A stretch of DNA of 10,168 nt from Chryseobacterium gleum (GCA_945883885.1 CAMCYM010000038.1:1-10168), one strand, 5' to 3'. Shown: positions 1 through 7,219, counted from the first letter of the stretch. Numbers and translations: made by a program. The notes: generated from the sequence alone by a model not told the origin.

Positions 1-242
1 AGCACGATGCTGTGCTCCTGGAGGTTGTGGCCCTCACCGCCGATGTACGCGTTCACTTCGTTCCCGTTTGTGAGACGCACACGGGCCACCTTCCGCATCG
101 CGGAATTCGGCTTCTTCGGCGTCGTGGTGTACACGCGGACACACACCCCGCGGCGCTGTGGACATGCGTCCAAAGCGGCGGATTTGCTCGACTCTGCGAG
201 TGTGGTGCGGCCCTTGCGGATGAGCTGCGAAATCGTAGGCAT
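1..242 (-). CDS. rpsL: 30S ribosomal protein S12 (5' part, runs off left edge)
   Basis: S12 is a small-subunit protein at the decoding centre, needed for accurate tRNA selection and the classic site of streptomycin resistance mutations. The ATG lies at 242-240 and about 80 codons are visible before the gene leaves the window. The translation begins MPTISQLIRKGR and contains the diagnostic stretch CPQRRGVCVRVYTTTPKKPN, followed by SAMRKVARVRLTNGNEV and AYIGGEGHNLQEHS; in S12 the TTTPKKPNS lysines border the decoding site. The gene usually heads the str operon (rpsL-rpsG-fusA), and the rest would lie left of the window. It is divergent from pcrA across 161 bp and has its own good promoter with a leader of roughly 60 nt. 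No Shine-Dalgarno sequence precedes the ATG. Identification is very secure; the C-terminal part cannot be judged. Confidence 0.97.
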   Translation of the reverse strand, partial: MPTISQLIRKGRTTLAESSKSAALDACPQRRGVCVRVYTTTPKKPNSAMRKVARVRLTNGNEVNAYIGGEGHNLQEHSIV

Positions 243-249
243 TCGTTCC

Positions 250-267
250 GGTTCGATCAGGTTCGAT
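250..267 (-). repeat. Tandem 8-bp direct repeat in the rpsL leader
   Basis: ATCGAACC occurs twice on the minus strand (267-260 and 257-250) with a 10-bp period, within the transcribed leader and ending 7 nt before the rpsL ATG. It lies where a ribosome-binding region would be, but does not resemble a Shine-Dalgarno sequence. Function unknown. Confidence 0.4.
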
Positions 268-304
268 GTGGTACAGACAGAAGTTTCCCCGAAATAAGGG
301 GCCG

Positions 305-335
305 CAAAGGTAACAGATAGCTGTTAGAAAACAAG
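305..335 (-). promoter_or_regulatory. rpsL promoter, Bacteroidota type
   Basis: On the minus strand a TTG (334-332) is followed by 19 nt and then TACCTTTG (312-305), an exact match to the Bacteroidota -7 consensus TAnnTTTG with normal spacing. Transcription should start near 300, leaving a leader of about 55-60 nt before the rpsL ATG at 242. This is the best-matching promoter in the window, as expected for a ribosomal protein operon. Confidence 0.8.
311..326. promoter_or_regulatory. Palindrome inside the rpsL promoter spacer (possible operator)
   Basis: The sequence TAACAGATAGCTGTTA is an inverted repeat with perfect 6-bp arms (311-316 and 321-326) and a 4-bp centre. It fills the rpsL promoter spacer on the -7 side and includes the first two bases of the -7 box. 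A protein bound here would block the polymerase. It could equally be chance, since 6-bp inverted repeats are not rare in 160 bp. The arm order (ACAG then CTGT) is the reverse of the E. coli LexA box, so a LexA site is not claimed. Confidence 0.35.
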
Positions 336-366
336 AGCGAGTTGTGGCTTTTTTCGGACAGTTTCG

Positions 367-399
367 TTGACAGCCACCGCACCGGCGGCCCTACCTTCG
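367..399 (+). promoter_or_regulatory. pcrA promoter with -7 box 4 nt before the start codon
   Basis: TTG at 367-369 is followed by 22 nt and then TACCTTCG at 392-399, one mismatch (T to C) from TAnnTTTG. Only 4 nt separate the box from the GTG start at 404. If the transcription start lies at its usual distance from the box, the mRNA would begin at or within a base or two of the start codon, making it leaderless. Confidence 0.55.
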
Positions 400-403
400 A
401 AAC

Positions 404-2700
404 GTGCATTTTCTTGACACACTCAACCCCGCCCAACGGGCCGCTGCGACCCACCACGAGGGGCCGATGATGGTCATTGCCGGAGCCGGCTCCGGCAAGA
501 CGCGTGTGCTGACCTACCGCATGGCCCAGCTCATCGAGCGCGGGGTGGACCCCTTTTCCATCCTTGCTTTGACCTTCACGAACAAGGCCGCGCGGGAAAT
601 GAAGGAGCGCATCGCCCAGGTCGTGGGCGAATCCGAAGCCCGTAGCCTGTGGATGGGCACCTTCCACAGCGTCTTCGCGCGGATTTTGCGGACCGAAGCC
701 GAACGCTTCAACTACACCCGCAACTTCACCATCTACGACACCGCGGACAGCCGCTCCTTGATCAAGGACATCATCCACGGACTCGGTTGCGACGACAAGG
801 TGTACAAGCCCGCGAGCGTGCAAGCGCGCATCTCCGCCGCGAAGAACAACCTCATCGACGCGCGCGGGTACGCCGAGAACGACGAAATCGTCGGCGAAGA
901 CAAACAAGCGGGTCGCCCGCGCATTGCGGAGATCTTCAAGGCGTACGAAGCCCGGTGCTTCCGTGCGCAAGCGATGGATTTCGATGACTTGCTGTTCAAA
1001 ATGAACGTGCTGCTCCGGGATTTCCCTGACCTGCTGAGCAAGTACCAGCACACCTTCCGGTTCGTCCTTGTGGACGAGTACCAGGACACAAATTTCGCCC
1101 AGTACTTGATCGTCAAGCAACTCGCTGCGGTCCATGAGAATATATGTGTGGTCGGGGACGATGCCCAAAGCATCTACGGCTTCCGCGGGGCGAACATCCA
1201 GAACATCCTGAGTTTCAAGAAGGACTATCCCGACGCAGCCCTGTACAAGCTCGAACAGAACTACCGGTCCACGGGCATGATCGTGTCGGCTGCGAACTCC
1301 GTCATCGAGAAGAATACGGATCGGATTCCGAAGGAAATTTGGACAGCAAACGACGGCGGCGAAAAAATCCGCGTCATCCGCAACGGCTCAGACAACGAGG
1401 AGGGCCGCTTCGTCGCATCTTCCATCTTCGAAGTCTCGGCGCGCCGCCAGGCCCCCTGGAGCGCCTTTGCCATCTTGTACCGCACGAATGCCCAGTCGCG
1501 CGCGTTCGAGGAAAGCTTGCGCAAGTTGAACCTGCCGTACCGGATCTATGGCGGGCTGTCGTTCTACCAGCGGAAGGAGGTCAAAGACCTGATCGCGTAC
1601 TTCCGGCTCGCGGTGAATCCGCGCGATGACGAGGCGTTGCGGCGCGTGATCAACTACCCGGCTCGGGGGATCGGGAATACGACGATGGACCGGCTTGTGG
1701 CCGAAGCGGCGGAGCGGGATGTGGCGATTTGGGATGTGCTGCAGGGGGAAGTCCCCGCGGCGCTGCGCGGTGCCGCGTGGTCCAAACTCGACGCCTTCGC
1801 CGCGATGATCCGCAGCTTCGCCGCCGAACTCCGGCGGGTGCCCGCGCACGATTTGGCCTTGCACATCGCCCGCACCTCCGGACTGGTCCATGCCCTGCAC
1901 GCCGATCGCACCCCGGAAGGCGTTTCGCGGTACGAGAACCTCCAAGAACTGCTCAACGGCGTGCAATCGTTCGTGCAAGGCCGGCTCGAAGAAGACGCCG
2001 ATGCGGTCCCGACGCTCGATGCCTTTCTCGCAGACGTCGCGCTACTCACGGATGCGGACGAGGACGACGGCGACCTCGACAAGGTCAGCCTCATGACGGT
2101 CCACGCGGCCAAGGGACTCGAGTTCGCACACGTATATGTAGTCGGCCTCGAGGAGAATTTGTTCCCGAGCCAAATGGCCATGCAATCCCGCGCCGACCTC
2201 GAAGAGGAACGCCGACTCTTTTATGTAGCGCTCACGCGCGCCTGCGAGACCTGCACCCTCACCTACGCACTGACGCGGTTCCGCTGGGGCTCCATCACCC
2301 ACGCCGATGCCAGCCGCTTCATCGCGGAAATCGACCCCGACTGCCTCGACGTCCCCGCGTTCCGGGACTTCCGCGCACCGCGCTCGGACAGCGGTGGCTG
2401 GGACGCCTCCCGGACGGCGTGGCAAGGCCCACCCGGCCCGCTGCGCCACCGCCGCGGCCCACGGCCGCACCACTCCGGCCCGTCGCCGCTTCCCCGCGGC
2501 CGGCAGCACCCGGCCCTAGCGGCGCCTCCGCCGCTGGCCTCGTCGCCGGTGCCAGCGTGGCGCACGACCGGTTCGGCCGCGGCACCGTCCTCTCCATCGA
2601 AGGCGCCGAGCCCAACGTGAAAGCGACGGTCGCCTTCGACGGCGCCGGCACGAAGCAGCTCCTCCTCAAGTTCGCCCGGCTCACCCTGCTCGATGCGTGA
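404..2700 (+). CDS. pcrA: PcrA/UvrD-type superfamily 1 DNA helicase, C-terminal domain in a shifted frame
   Basis: ATP-dependent 3'-5' helicase for nucleotide excision repair, mismatch repair and clearing recombinase or stalled polymerase. Starting at GTG 404, all SF1A motifs are present: Q motif LNPAQ (7-11), Walker A AGAGSGKT (26-33), Walker B DEYQD (224-228), GDDAQSIYGFRG (251-262), EQNYRST (284-290), TVHAAKGLEF (565-574) and ERRLFYVALTRA (602-613). The starting frame ends at a stop at 2618-2620 after 738 codons, but its last 70 or so residues are Pro/Arg/Ser-rich and unlike the family. The expected C-terminal domain of PcrA proteins (HDRFGRGTVLSIEG ... KQLLLKFARLTLLDA) is intact in the -1 frame, ending with TGA at 2698-2700. 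One base therefore appears to be missing between about 2400 and 2440, in the low-complexity linker after residue 666. Restored length would be about 765 residues, normal for Bacteroidota PcrA. Confidence 0.9.
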
Positions 2701-3343
2701 CATGGTTCGGATCATCGCACTCTTCGCGGTTGCTGCAGCGGTGCTGACCGGCTGCAGGCGGACCGACGTGAATGCCCTCGACGTGCACGGGGTGGTACGG
2801 GACGACCGCAACGGAGAGCCGGTGTCGGGTGCCGTCTGCCGGCTGGAGCGGCAGGTGGTGGGGTCGGGGGTTTGGGTGGATGCCTGGGAGGAAGTGGGCA
2901 CCACGGAAACCGGACCGACCGGGGCGTACACCTTGCCGTTCGAGCGGACGAATGCGCTCTTGTACCGTCTGACCGTCGAGCGCTCGGGGCATGCCGTGCA
3001 CACCGCCGAATGGTCCGCCGATGTGTTCCTCGAGGAACCGCTGCGGGCACACGACGTAGCGCTGTCGCCGCTGGGCGAGTTGGTGTTCCGGTGTGTGCGG
3101 GATGTGGGGGGAGTGCCTTCCGGGGCGTTGTTCGTGCGGCCGACTTCGGATGCGGACCTGTTGCCGGGTTGTGCGCCGGCTGCGGTGGAGGTCCCGACGG
3201 ACCGCGTCGATACCGCGTGGGGATGCACATTCCGGGGGGACCGGTATGTGCCGTTCGCGTACCGGGTAGGAAGCGCGCCAGAAACACTTGATTCTGTTTG
3301 GGTTCCAGCGTTCGGGTCTGCGGAAGCATGGATAGCTTGGTGA
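2693..3343 (+). CDS. Lipoprotein with carboxypeptidase-regulatory-like (Ig-fold) domain
   Basis: Not a named gene. The N-terminus is a short basic stretch, a hydrophobic core and a lipobox LTGC with Cys at residue 21 (from ATG 2693), so the mature protein should be lipid-anchored in the envelope. Residues about 30-85 look like the carboxypeptidase D regulatory-like beta-sandwich: VHGVVRDDRNGEPVSGA, then TETGPTGAYTLPFE. The rest (to residue 216) is beta-rich without recognisable catalytic residues. The ATG at 2693 lies inside the last codons of pcrA (ATGCGTGA), an 8-nt overlap; an in-frame ATG at 2702, just after the pcrA stop, gives an equally good signal peptide. The chained position suggests co-transcription with pcrA and the following esterase. 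A binding or structural role in the envelope is only inferred. Confidence 0.8.
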   Translation: MRDMVRIIALFAVAAAVLTGCRRTDVNALDVHGVVRDDRNGEPVSGAVCRLERQVVGSGVWVDAWEEVGTTETGPTGAYTLPFERTNALLYRLTVERSGHAVHTAEWSADVFLEEPLRAHDVALSPLGELVFRCVRDVGGVPSGALFVRPTSDADLLPGCAPAAVEVPTDRVDTAWGCTFRGDRYVPFAYRVGSAPETLDSVWVPAFGSAEAWIAW

Positions 3344-3345
3344 AC

Positions 3346-3978
3346 ATGGAGGAAGTACGCTTGACCGTGGCCCGCACCGCTCGGGTCTTCTGCATCGGGC
3401 CGCCTGCCGCATCTGCGACGAAGGTGCTCTACGCCCTGCACGGCTACGGCCAACTCCCACAGTTTTTCCTGCGCAAATTCGAGCCACTCGCAGAGGCCGG
3501 TTGGACCGTGGTGGCTCCGGAGGGGCTGCACCGCTTCTACACGGAGGGCACTTCGGGGCGCGTCGGCGCCTCGTGGATGACGCGGGAGGACCGCGCTCAA
3601 GACATCGCCGATTACCTCGCCTACCTCGCGCAGGTGCAAGAGCAGTTCCCGGCACCGGCCGGTGCACGGTCCGTGCTGCTCGGATTTTCACAGGGCGTCG
3701 CGACCGCAGCACGCTGGGCAGCCGCAGGGGGAGGGCCGTTTGAACGGCTTATCCTGTGGGCGGGCGTGTTTCCGCCGGATGTGGATTTGGGGCCGGACGC
3801 TGCTGCCCTCCGTCCACTGCCCATCGACTGCGTCCTGGGAGATGCCGATCCCTTCTTCGGCGAGGGACTGCTCGACGAAACCGACGCCCGGTTTCGGGAG
3901 GCCGGACTCACGGTCCGGACGACCCGATTTTCCGGTGGGCATGCCATCTGCCCGACGACGTTAGTTCAACTTCTTTGA
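3346..3978 (+). CDS. Alpha/beta-hydrolase, phospholipase/carboxylesterase-like (COG0400 type)
   Basis: Predicted cytoplasmic serine hydrolase of 210 residues. Visible features are the oxyanion-side LHGYGQ (31-36), a nucleophile elbow GFSQG with Ser115, an acidic residue in GDADPF (Asp166 or Asp168) and His199 in SGGHAI, giving a complete Ser-Asp-His triad. The stretches VVAPEGLHRFY, GRVGASWMTREDR and LILWAGVFPPD resemble a conserved Bacteroidota hydrolase group of unknown substrate. I chose ATG 3346, 2 nt after the lipoprotein stop (TGA 3341-3343), because MEEVRLTVARTARVF matches the usual family N-terminus; ATG 3328 and TTG 3298 are in frame but would overlap the upstream gene and add non-conserved sequence. 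The tight spacing implies translation from the same mRNA. Carboxylesterase or lysophospholipase activity is a family-level guess. Confidence 0.87.
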   Translation: MEEVRLTVARTARVFCIGPPAASATKVLYALHGYGQLPQFFLRKFEPLAEAGWTVVAPEGLHRFYTEGTSGRVGASWMTREDRAQDIADYLAYLAQVQEQFPAPAGARSVLLGFSQGVATAARWAAAGGGPFERLILWAGVFPPDVDLGPDAAALRPLPIDCVLGDADPFFGEGLLDETDARFREAGLTVRTTRFSGGHAICPTTLVQLL

Positions 3979-4003
3979 TTCGCTGCGGCAGGCTGTACCT
4001 TTT
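3974..4003 (+). promoter_or_regulatory. Promoter of the deiminase gene
   Basis: TTTG at 3974-3977, overlapping the esterase stop codon, is followed by 18 nt and TACCTTTT (3996-4003), with G at 4004. This is one base off the Bacteroidota pattern TTTG-N19-TAnnTTTG. A start near 4010 leaves a leader of about 20 nt before ATG 4031. The deiminase can thus be transcribed independently of the esterase. Confidence 0.6.
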
Positions 4004-4030
4004 GCACTCCTGAAACCGACCTGACCTGAA

Positions 4031-5839
4031 ATGCGCACGTTCCTTCTCCTCCTCCTGTGGGCCTTGTGCGGCTGGATGCCGCGCGTTTGGGGCCAAACAA
4101 ACTTGCCCATCTACACCACGGCAGAAGAAGTCGCCGCACGCCGCGCTTCAGCCCAACCGGCCCCTGCCCTCCGTGGAATCCCTGAACCGCCGCCCTATGA
4201 CAACCTGCGCACCGCTGCAGAATGGGAAGAGATTGAAGCACTGACGATTTCTTGGACCGGATATCCCTGCATCCAAAAGCAAATCGTAGCCGCGGCGAAG
4301 GAAGAATGCGAGGTCATCGTCTTCGCCTCGAATCCTACCTCGTGCGCGAACTACCTCACCGGGAACCAGTGCGGAGGGGCGTTGGATTTGGAAAATGTGA
4401 CGGTCGTTGACGCCGACTACAACAGCGTATGGATGCGGGATTACGGCGCAAATACGGTCTACGGCTCCTGGAACGACGACCGCGTGCTGGTCGACTGGAG
4501 GTACAACCGTCCCCGTCCCCTCGACGATGCCATCCCGGATGTCCTCGGCGAGACGATGGGCATCCCGGTGTATTCGACCACCGTGGCGCCGTACGACCTG
4601 ATGAATACCGGCGGCAACTGGATGTCCGACGGCTTCGGCACCGCCTTTGCCTCGGAGCTTATCGTCGAGGAAAACGGCGGCGGCTCAGCGTGGTGGATGG
4701 ATGCGGGGGAGACCTTTCCGGACCACACGGAGCCGGAAATCGAGCAGCTCATCGAGGACTTCCACGGCGTACACACCTACATCCGGATGCCTACGCTGCC
4801 CTACGACGGGATCCACCACATCGACATGCACATGAAGCTCCTCGACGAATCCACCCTCCTCGTCGCGGAGTATCCGAACAACACCGCCGACGGCCCCCAA
4901 ATCAACGCGAACATCAGCTACGTCCTCTCAAATTTCACCACCCGCTGGGGAACCCCCTTCGAGGTCATCCGCATCCCCAGCCCGCCTGAACCCGGCCAGG
5001 GCTATCCGAACGCCGGTGGCTGGTACATGACGTACACGAACTCGGTGTTCGTCAACAACACCGTCATCGTCCCCACCTTCTACACCCAATACGACACCAC
5101 GGCCCTGCGCATCTACGCCGAAGCGTTGCCGGGCTACGACATCGTAGGCATTGACTGCGATGGGAACAGCGAACCCATCATCGCAGCCAGCGGGGCGATC
5201 CACTGCATCACGCATTCTGTAGGCGTCGAAGACCCGCTGATAATCAGCCACCTGCCGCTTCCGGACACGGACAACACCACCGAGCCGTATGGCGTGGACG
5301 TGTACCTGTCGCACCGCAGCGGGATTGCGGAGGCGTCGGTGTTTTGGACCGTTGATCCGGTCGGCGGGGTGTGGAACGAAGTGCCGCTGACGCCCGGTGC
5401 GGCCGAGGATGTGTGGCAGGCCGCCCTGCCTGCGCAGCCGGCAGGCACCACGGTGTACTACTACGCCGACGCCACGGCGGTCTCTGGCAAGCACGGCGTG
5501 CGCCCGATGCCCGCTCCCGCAGGCTGGTGGTCATTCGACGTCTACGCGCCGTCTGGGGTTGCTGCTGCCGCCCGGCCAGCCGCGCAATTCAGCGCACCGT
5601 ACCCGAACCCCGCAAGTGCCATCACGTGCATTCCGATTGACATTCCCACCGCCACGCGCGGCAAGCTCACATGCAAGGATGTGCGGGGCGCGACCGTTGC
5701 GCTCCTGTACGAAGGCTTGTTCGCGGCCGGGAAGTCAAACCATTTCATCGATGCCGCGCAGCTCACGCCAGGTGCCTACGTGCTTCTCCTTGAACTCGAC
5801 GGCGCCGCGCCGGTCAGCCAGCGCTTGATGGTGCGCTGA
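4031..5839 (+). CDS. Secreted peptidylarginine deiminase family protein with T9SS sorting domain
   Basis: Guanidino-group-modifying enzyme that would hydrolyse arginine (in proteins, peptides or agmatine-like substrates) to citrulline plus ammonia. Residues 1-21 form a signal peptide, probably cut after VWG. The catalytic domain (about 55-400) resembles Porphyromonas PPAD and agmatine deiminase: Asp137 in WMRDYG, His263 and Asp265 in HHIDMH, a GGWYMTYTNSVFVN segment, and the nucleophile Cys392 in AIHCITHS. A beta-sandwich (about 400-510) follows, ending in GWWSFDV. Residues 524-602, starting YPNPAS and ending in a short basic tail (RLMVR), match the type A T9SS C-terminal sorting domain, so export and attachment to the cell surface are expected. 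The total of 602 residues is near PPAD's. The gene is transcribed alone and ends 5 bp from the convergent Bax inhibitor gene. Protein versus small-molecule specificity cannot be read from sequence. Confidence 0.92.
   Translation: MRTFLLLLLWALCGWMPRVWGQTNLPIYTTAEEVAARRASAQPAPALRGIPEPPPYDNLRTAAEWEEIEALTISWTGYPCIQKQIVAAAKEECEVIVFASNPTSCANYLTGNQCGGALDLENVTVVDADYNSVWMRDYGANTVYGSWNDDRVLVDWRYNRPRPLDDAIPDVLGETMGIPVYSTTVAPYDLMNTGGNWMSDGFGTAFASELIVEENGGGSAWWMDAGETFPDHTEPEIEQLIEDFHGVHTYIRMPTLPYDGIHHIDMHMKLLDESTLLVAEYPNNTADGPQINANISYVLSNFTTRWGTPFEVIRIPSPPEPGQGYPNAGGWYMTYTNSVFVNNTVIVPTFYTQYDTTALRIYAEALPGYDIVGIDCDGNSEPIIAASGAIHCITHSVGVEDPLIISHLPLPDTDNTTEPYGVDVYLSHRSGIAEASVFWTVDPVGGVWNEVPLTPGAAEDVWQAALPAQPAGTTVYYYADATAVSGKHGVRPMPAPAGWWSFDVYAPSGVAAAARPAAQFSAPYPNPASAITCIPIDIPTATRGKLTCKDVRGATVALLYEGLFAAGKSNHFIDAAQLTPGAYVLLLELDGAAPVSQRLMVR
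5819..5838. terminator. Weak stem at the convergent gene junction
   Basis: CAGCGC (5819-5824) and GCGCTG (5833-5838) form a perfect 6-bp stem with an 8-nt loop, over the last codons of the deiminase. The two converging genes leave only 5 bp between stop codons, so a terminator would have to lie in coding sequence. No T-run follows on either strand, so intrinsic termination is doubtful. Confidence 0.2.
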
Positions 5840-5844
5840 GTCCC

Positions 5845-6567
5845 TCACTCCCGCTTGCCTCCGAAGAGCCGGAGCAAGAAGAGGAAGAGGTTGATGAAGT
5901 CGAGGTAGAGGCTGGTTGCGCCAAGGATGGCGAGTTTCGTCGCCGGGGCCGTTCCATACTCGACGCCTTGGCCGATGCGCTTCAGCTTTTGGGTATCATA
6001 GGCAATCAACCCGGTGAAAATCAGGACCCCGAGGATGCTGATGATGAAATCCAGTCCGGAGGAGCCCAGCCAGATGTTCACCAAACTGGCGATCAAGATG
6101 CCGATCAGCGCCATGCCCAGCAGGCTGCCGAACCGCGTCAAATCCGTCGAGGTCGTATACCCTACCACCGCCATGACCCCGAAGGTGGAAGCGGCGATCA
6201 TGAACACCTGGAACAGCGAAGAGGTGGTATACACGATGAAGATGCTGCTCAGGCTCATGCCCATCACGATGCTGAAGGCGAAAAACAGCAGGGTGATGGC
6301 CGAGGTGGACCAGCGCTGAAATCCGAGGTTCATGGCCAGGATGAAGCCGATGGGCGCAAGCATCACCAGCCAGCCGAGGGCCGACATGCCCGTTTCCGTG
6401 TAAAACGCCGCAATCGCGCCGGAAGCCGCGAAGTACCAGGCCGTCAGCGCCGTGACGGCCAGACCGGCCACCATCCAGGAGAAGACATTCGCAATGAAGC
6501 GGTTGACACCGACTTGTTCGGAAGCTACTGCCCCGTCGAAGATGCGGGGAGGATCAAAGTTTGCCAT
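5845..6567 (-). CDS. Bax inhibitor-1/YccA family multipass membrane protein
   Basis: A 240-residue inner-membrane protein with about seven hydrophobic segments (roughly 30-50, 63-83, 88-112, 117-137, 147-167, 172-190, 212-235). Family hallmarks are AYDTQKLKR (189-197) and the C-terminal ILGATSLYLDFINLFLFLLR. Asp191 and Asp223 correspond in position to the paired aspartates that act as pH-sensitive calcium-leak gate in B. subtilis YetJ; transport is established for that homologue and only inferred here. YccA in E. coli modulates the FtsH protease, an alternative role. The ATG at 6567 starts MANFDPPRIFDG, and the soluble N-terminus is of normal length. The gene lies 58 bp after folE on the same strand, with a weak promoter-like sequence between, so it may be read through from queD-folE or independently. 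Confidence 0.92.
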   Translation of the reverse strand: MANFDPPRIFDGAVASEQVGVNRFIANVFSWMVAGLAVTALTAWYFAASGAIAAFYTETGMSALGWLVMLAPIGFILAMNLGFQRWSTSAITLLFFAFSIVMGMSLSSIFIVYTTSSLFQVFMIAASTFGVMAVVGYTTSTDLTRFGSLLGMALIGILIASLVNIWLGSSGLDFIISILGVLIFTGLIAYDTQKLKRIGQGVEYGTAPATKLAILGATSLYLDFINLFLFLLRLFGGKRE

Positions 6568-6572
6568 GCCCC

Positions 6573-6605
6573 CGAAGTAACAACATCCGTACCCATCCCG
6601 CCAAA
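6573..6605 (-). promoter_or_regulatory. Possible promoter of the Bax inhibitor gene (weak)
   Basis: On the minus strand TTTG (6605-6602) is followed 21 nt later by TTACTTCG (6580-6573), two mismatches from TAnnTTTG, and then 5 nt to the ATG at 6567. The -33 part is good and the -7 part poor. It is listed because its distance to the start codon resembles that of the pcrA, queD and hldD promoters. Confidence 0.3.
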
Positions 6606-6625
6606 CCTGCCACCCTGTCAGTTCC

Positions 6626-7219
6626 TCACCGGGTGACCAGGTGCATGAACTCTTTGCGGGTGCGCGAGTCGGTCAAAAAGCTGCCGGTAAAGGCGCTCGT
6701 GGTGGTGGTTGCATTTTGCTTTTCGACCCCGCGCATTTGCATGCACAGGTGGTGGGCTTCGATGACCACCGCCACGCCCTGCGGCGCGAGCACCCGGTCG
6801 ATGCTATCGCGGATGGCGCACGTGAGGCGCTCTTGCACCTGCGGCCGCCGCGCCCACGCATCCACCATGCGCGGAATCTTGCTCAACCCCACAATTTTTC
6901 CGCTCGGGATGTATGCCACATGGGCCTTTCCGAAGAACGGAAGCAGGTGGTGCTCACACAAGCTGTACACTTCGATGTTGCGCACGAGAACCATCTCGTC
7001 GCCCGGCGATTCGAAGAGCGCTGTTCCGAGCAACTCGTCCGGATTTGTGCCCATACCCGAGGTCAGCAGTGCGAGGGCTTTCGCAGCCCGCTCGGGCGTC
7101 TTCGCCAGCCCTTCGCGGTCCAAATCCTCCCCGACCACCCGCAGCAACGTCCGGTACGCCGCGGCCATCTCCGCCACCGCCGCTTCGTCGTAATGCTCTG
7201 TCTTCCGGTAGATTGCCAT
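6626..7219 (-). CDS. folE: GTP cyclohydrolase I (type IA)
   Basis: Cytoplasmic, decameric zinc enzyme converting GTP to 7,8-dihydroneopterin triphosphate, the first step to folate, tetrahydrobiopterin and queuosine. The 197-residue product has the zinc ligands Cys88 and His91 in LCEHHLLPF and Cys159 in HHLCMQMRG, plus GLSKIPRMVD (111-120) and TTTTSAFTG near the end. I use ATG 7219 (MAIYRKTEHYDEA). A longer reading frame to 7369 would run through queD coding sequence and adds unrelated residues. The ATG shares one base with the queD stop (TAATG), so translation is probably coupled and the two enzymes, which act in sequence, are made together. All expected catalytic residues are present and the length is typical. 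Confidence 0.97.
   Translation of the reverse strand: MAIYRKTEHYDEAAVAEMAAAYRTLLRVVGEDLDREGLAKTPERAAKALALLTSGMGTNPDELLGTALFESPGDEMVLVRNIEVYSLCEHHLLPFFGKAHVAYIPSGKIVGLSKIPRMVDAWARRPQVQERLTCAIRDSIDRVLAPQGVAVVIEAHHLCMQMRGVEKQNATTTTSAFTGSFLTDSRTRKEFMHLVTR

Noticed and set aside
311..326. SOS (LexA) box controlling pcrA
   Set aside because: The arms are ACAG then CTGT, the inverse order of the E. coli CTGT-N8-ACAG box, with different spacing, so there is no basis for a LexA call.
257..1168. Long open frame of 303 codons on the minus strand opposite pcrA
   Set aside because: It overlaps the helicase core, has no recognisable domain, and is the kind of antisense open frame expected in GC-rich coding DNA; pcrA motifs clearly own this region.
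2400..2470. Programmed -1 ribosomal frameshift in pcrA
   Set aside because: No X XXY YYZ slippery heptamer in the correct register was found, and the region is a low-complexity linker prone to single-base error.
2263..3712. Minus-strand open frames of 458 and 343 codons over the pcrA end, lipoprotein and esterase
   Set aside because: Composition is dominated by Arg, Pro, Gly and Ser without domains. The plus-strand genes have a lipobox and a catalytic triad and explain the sequence.
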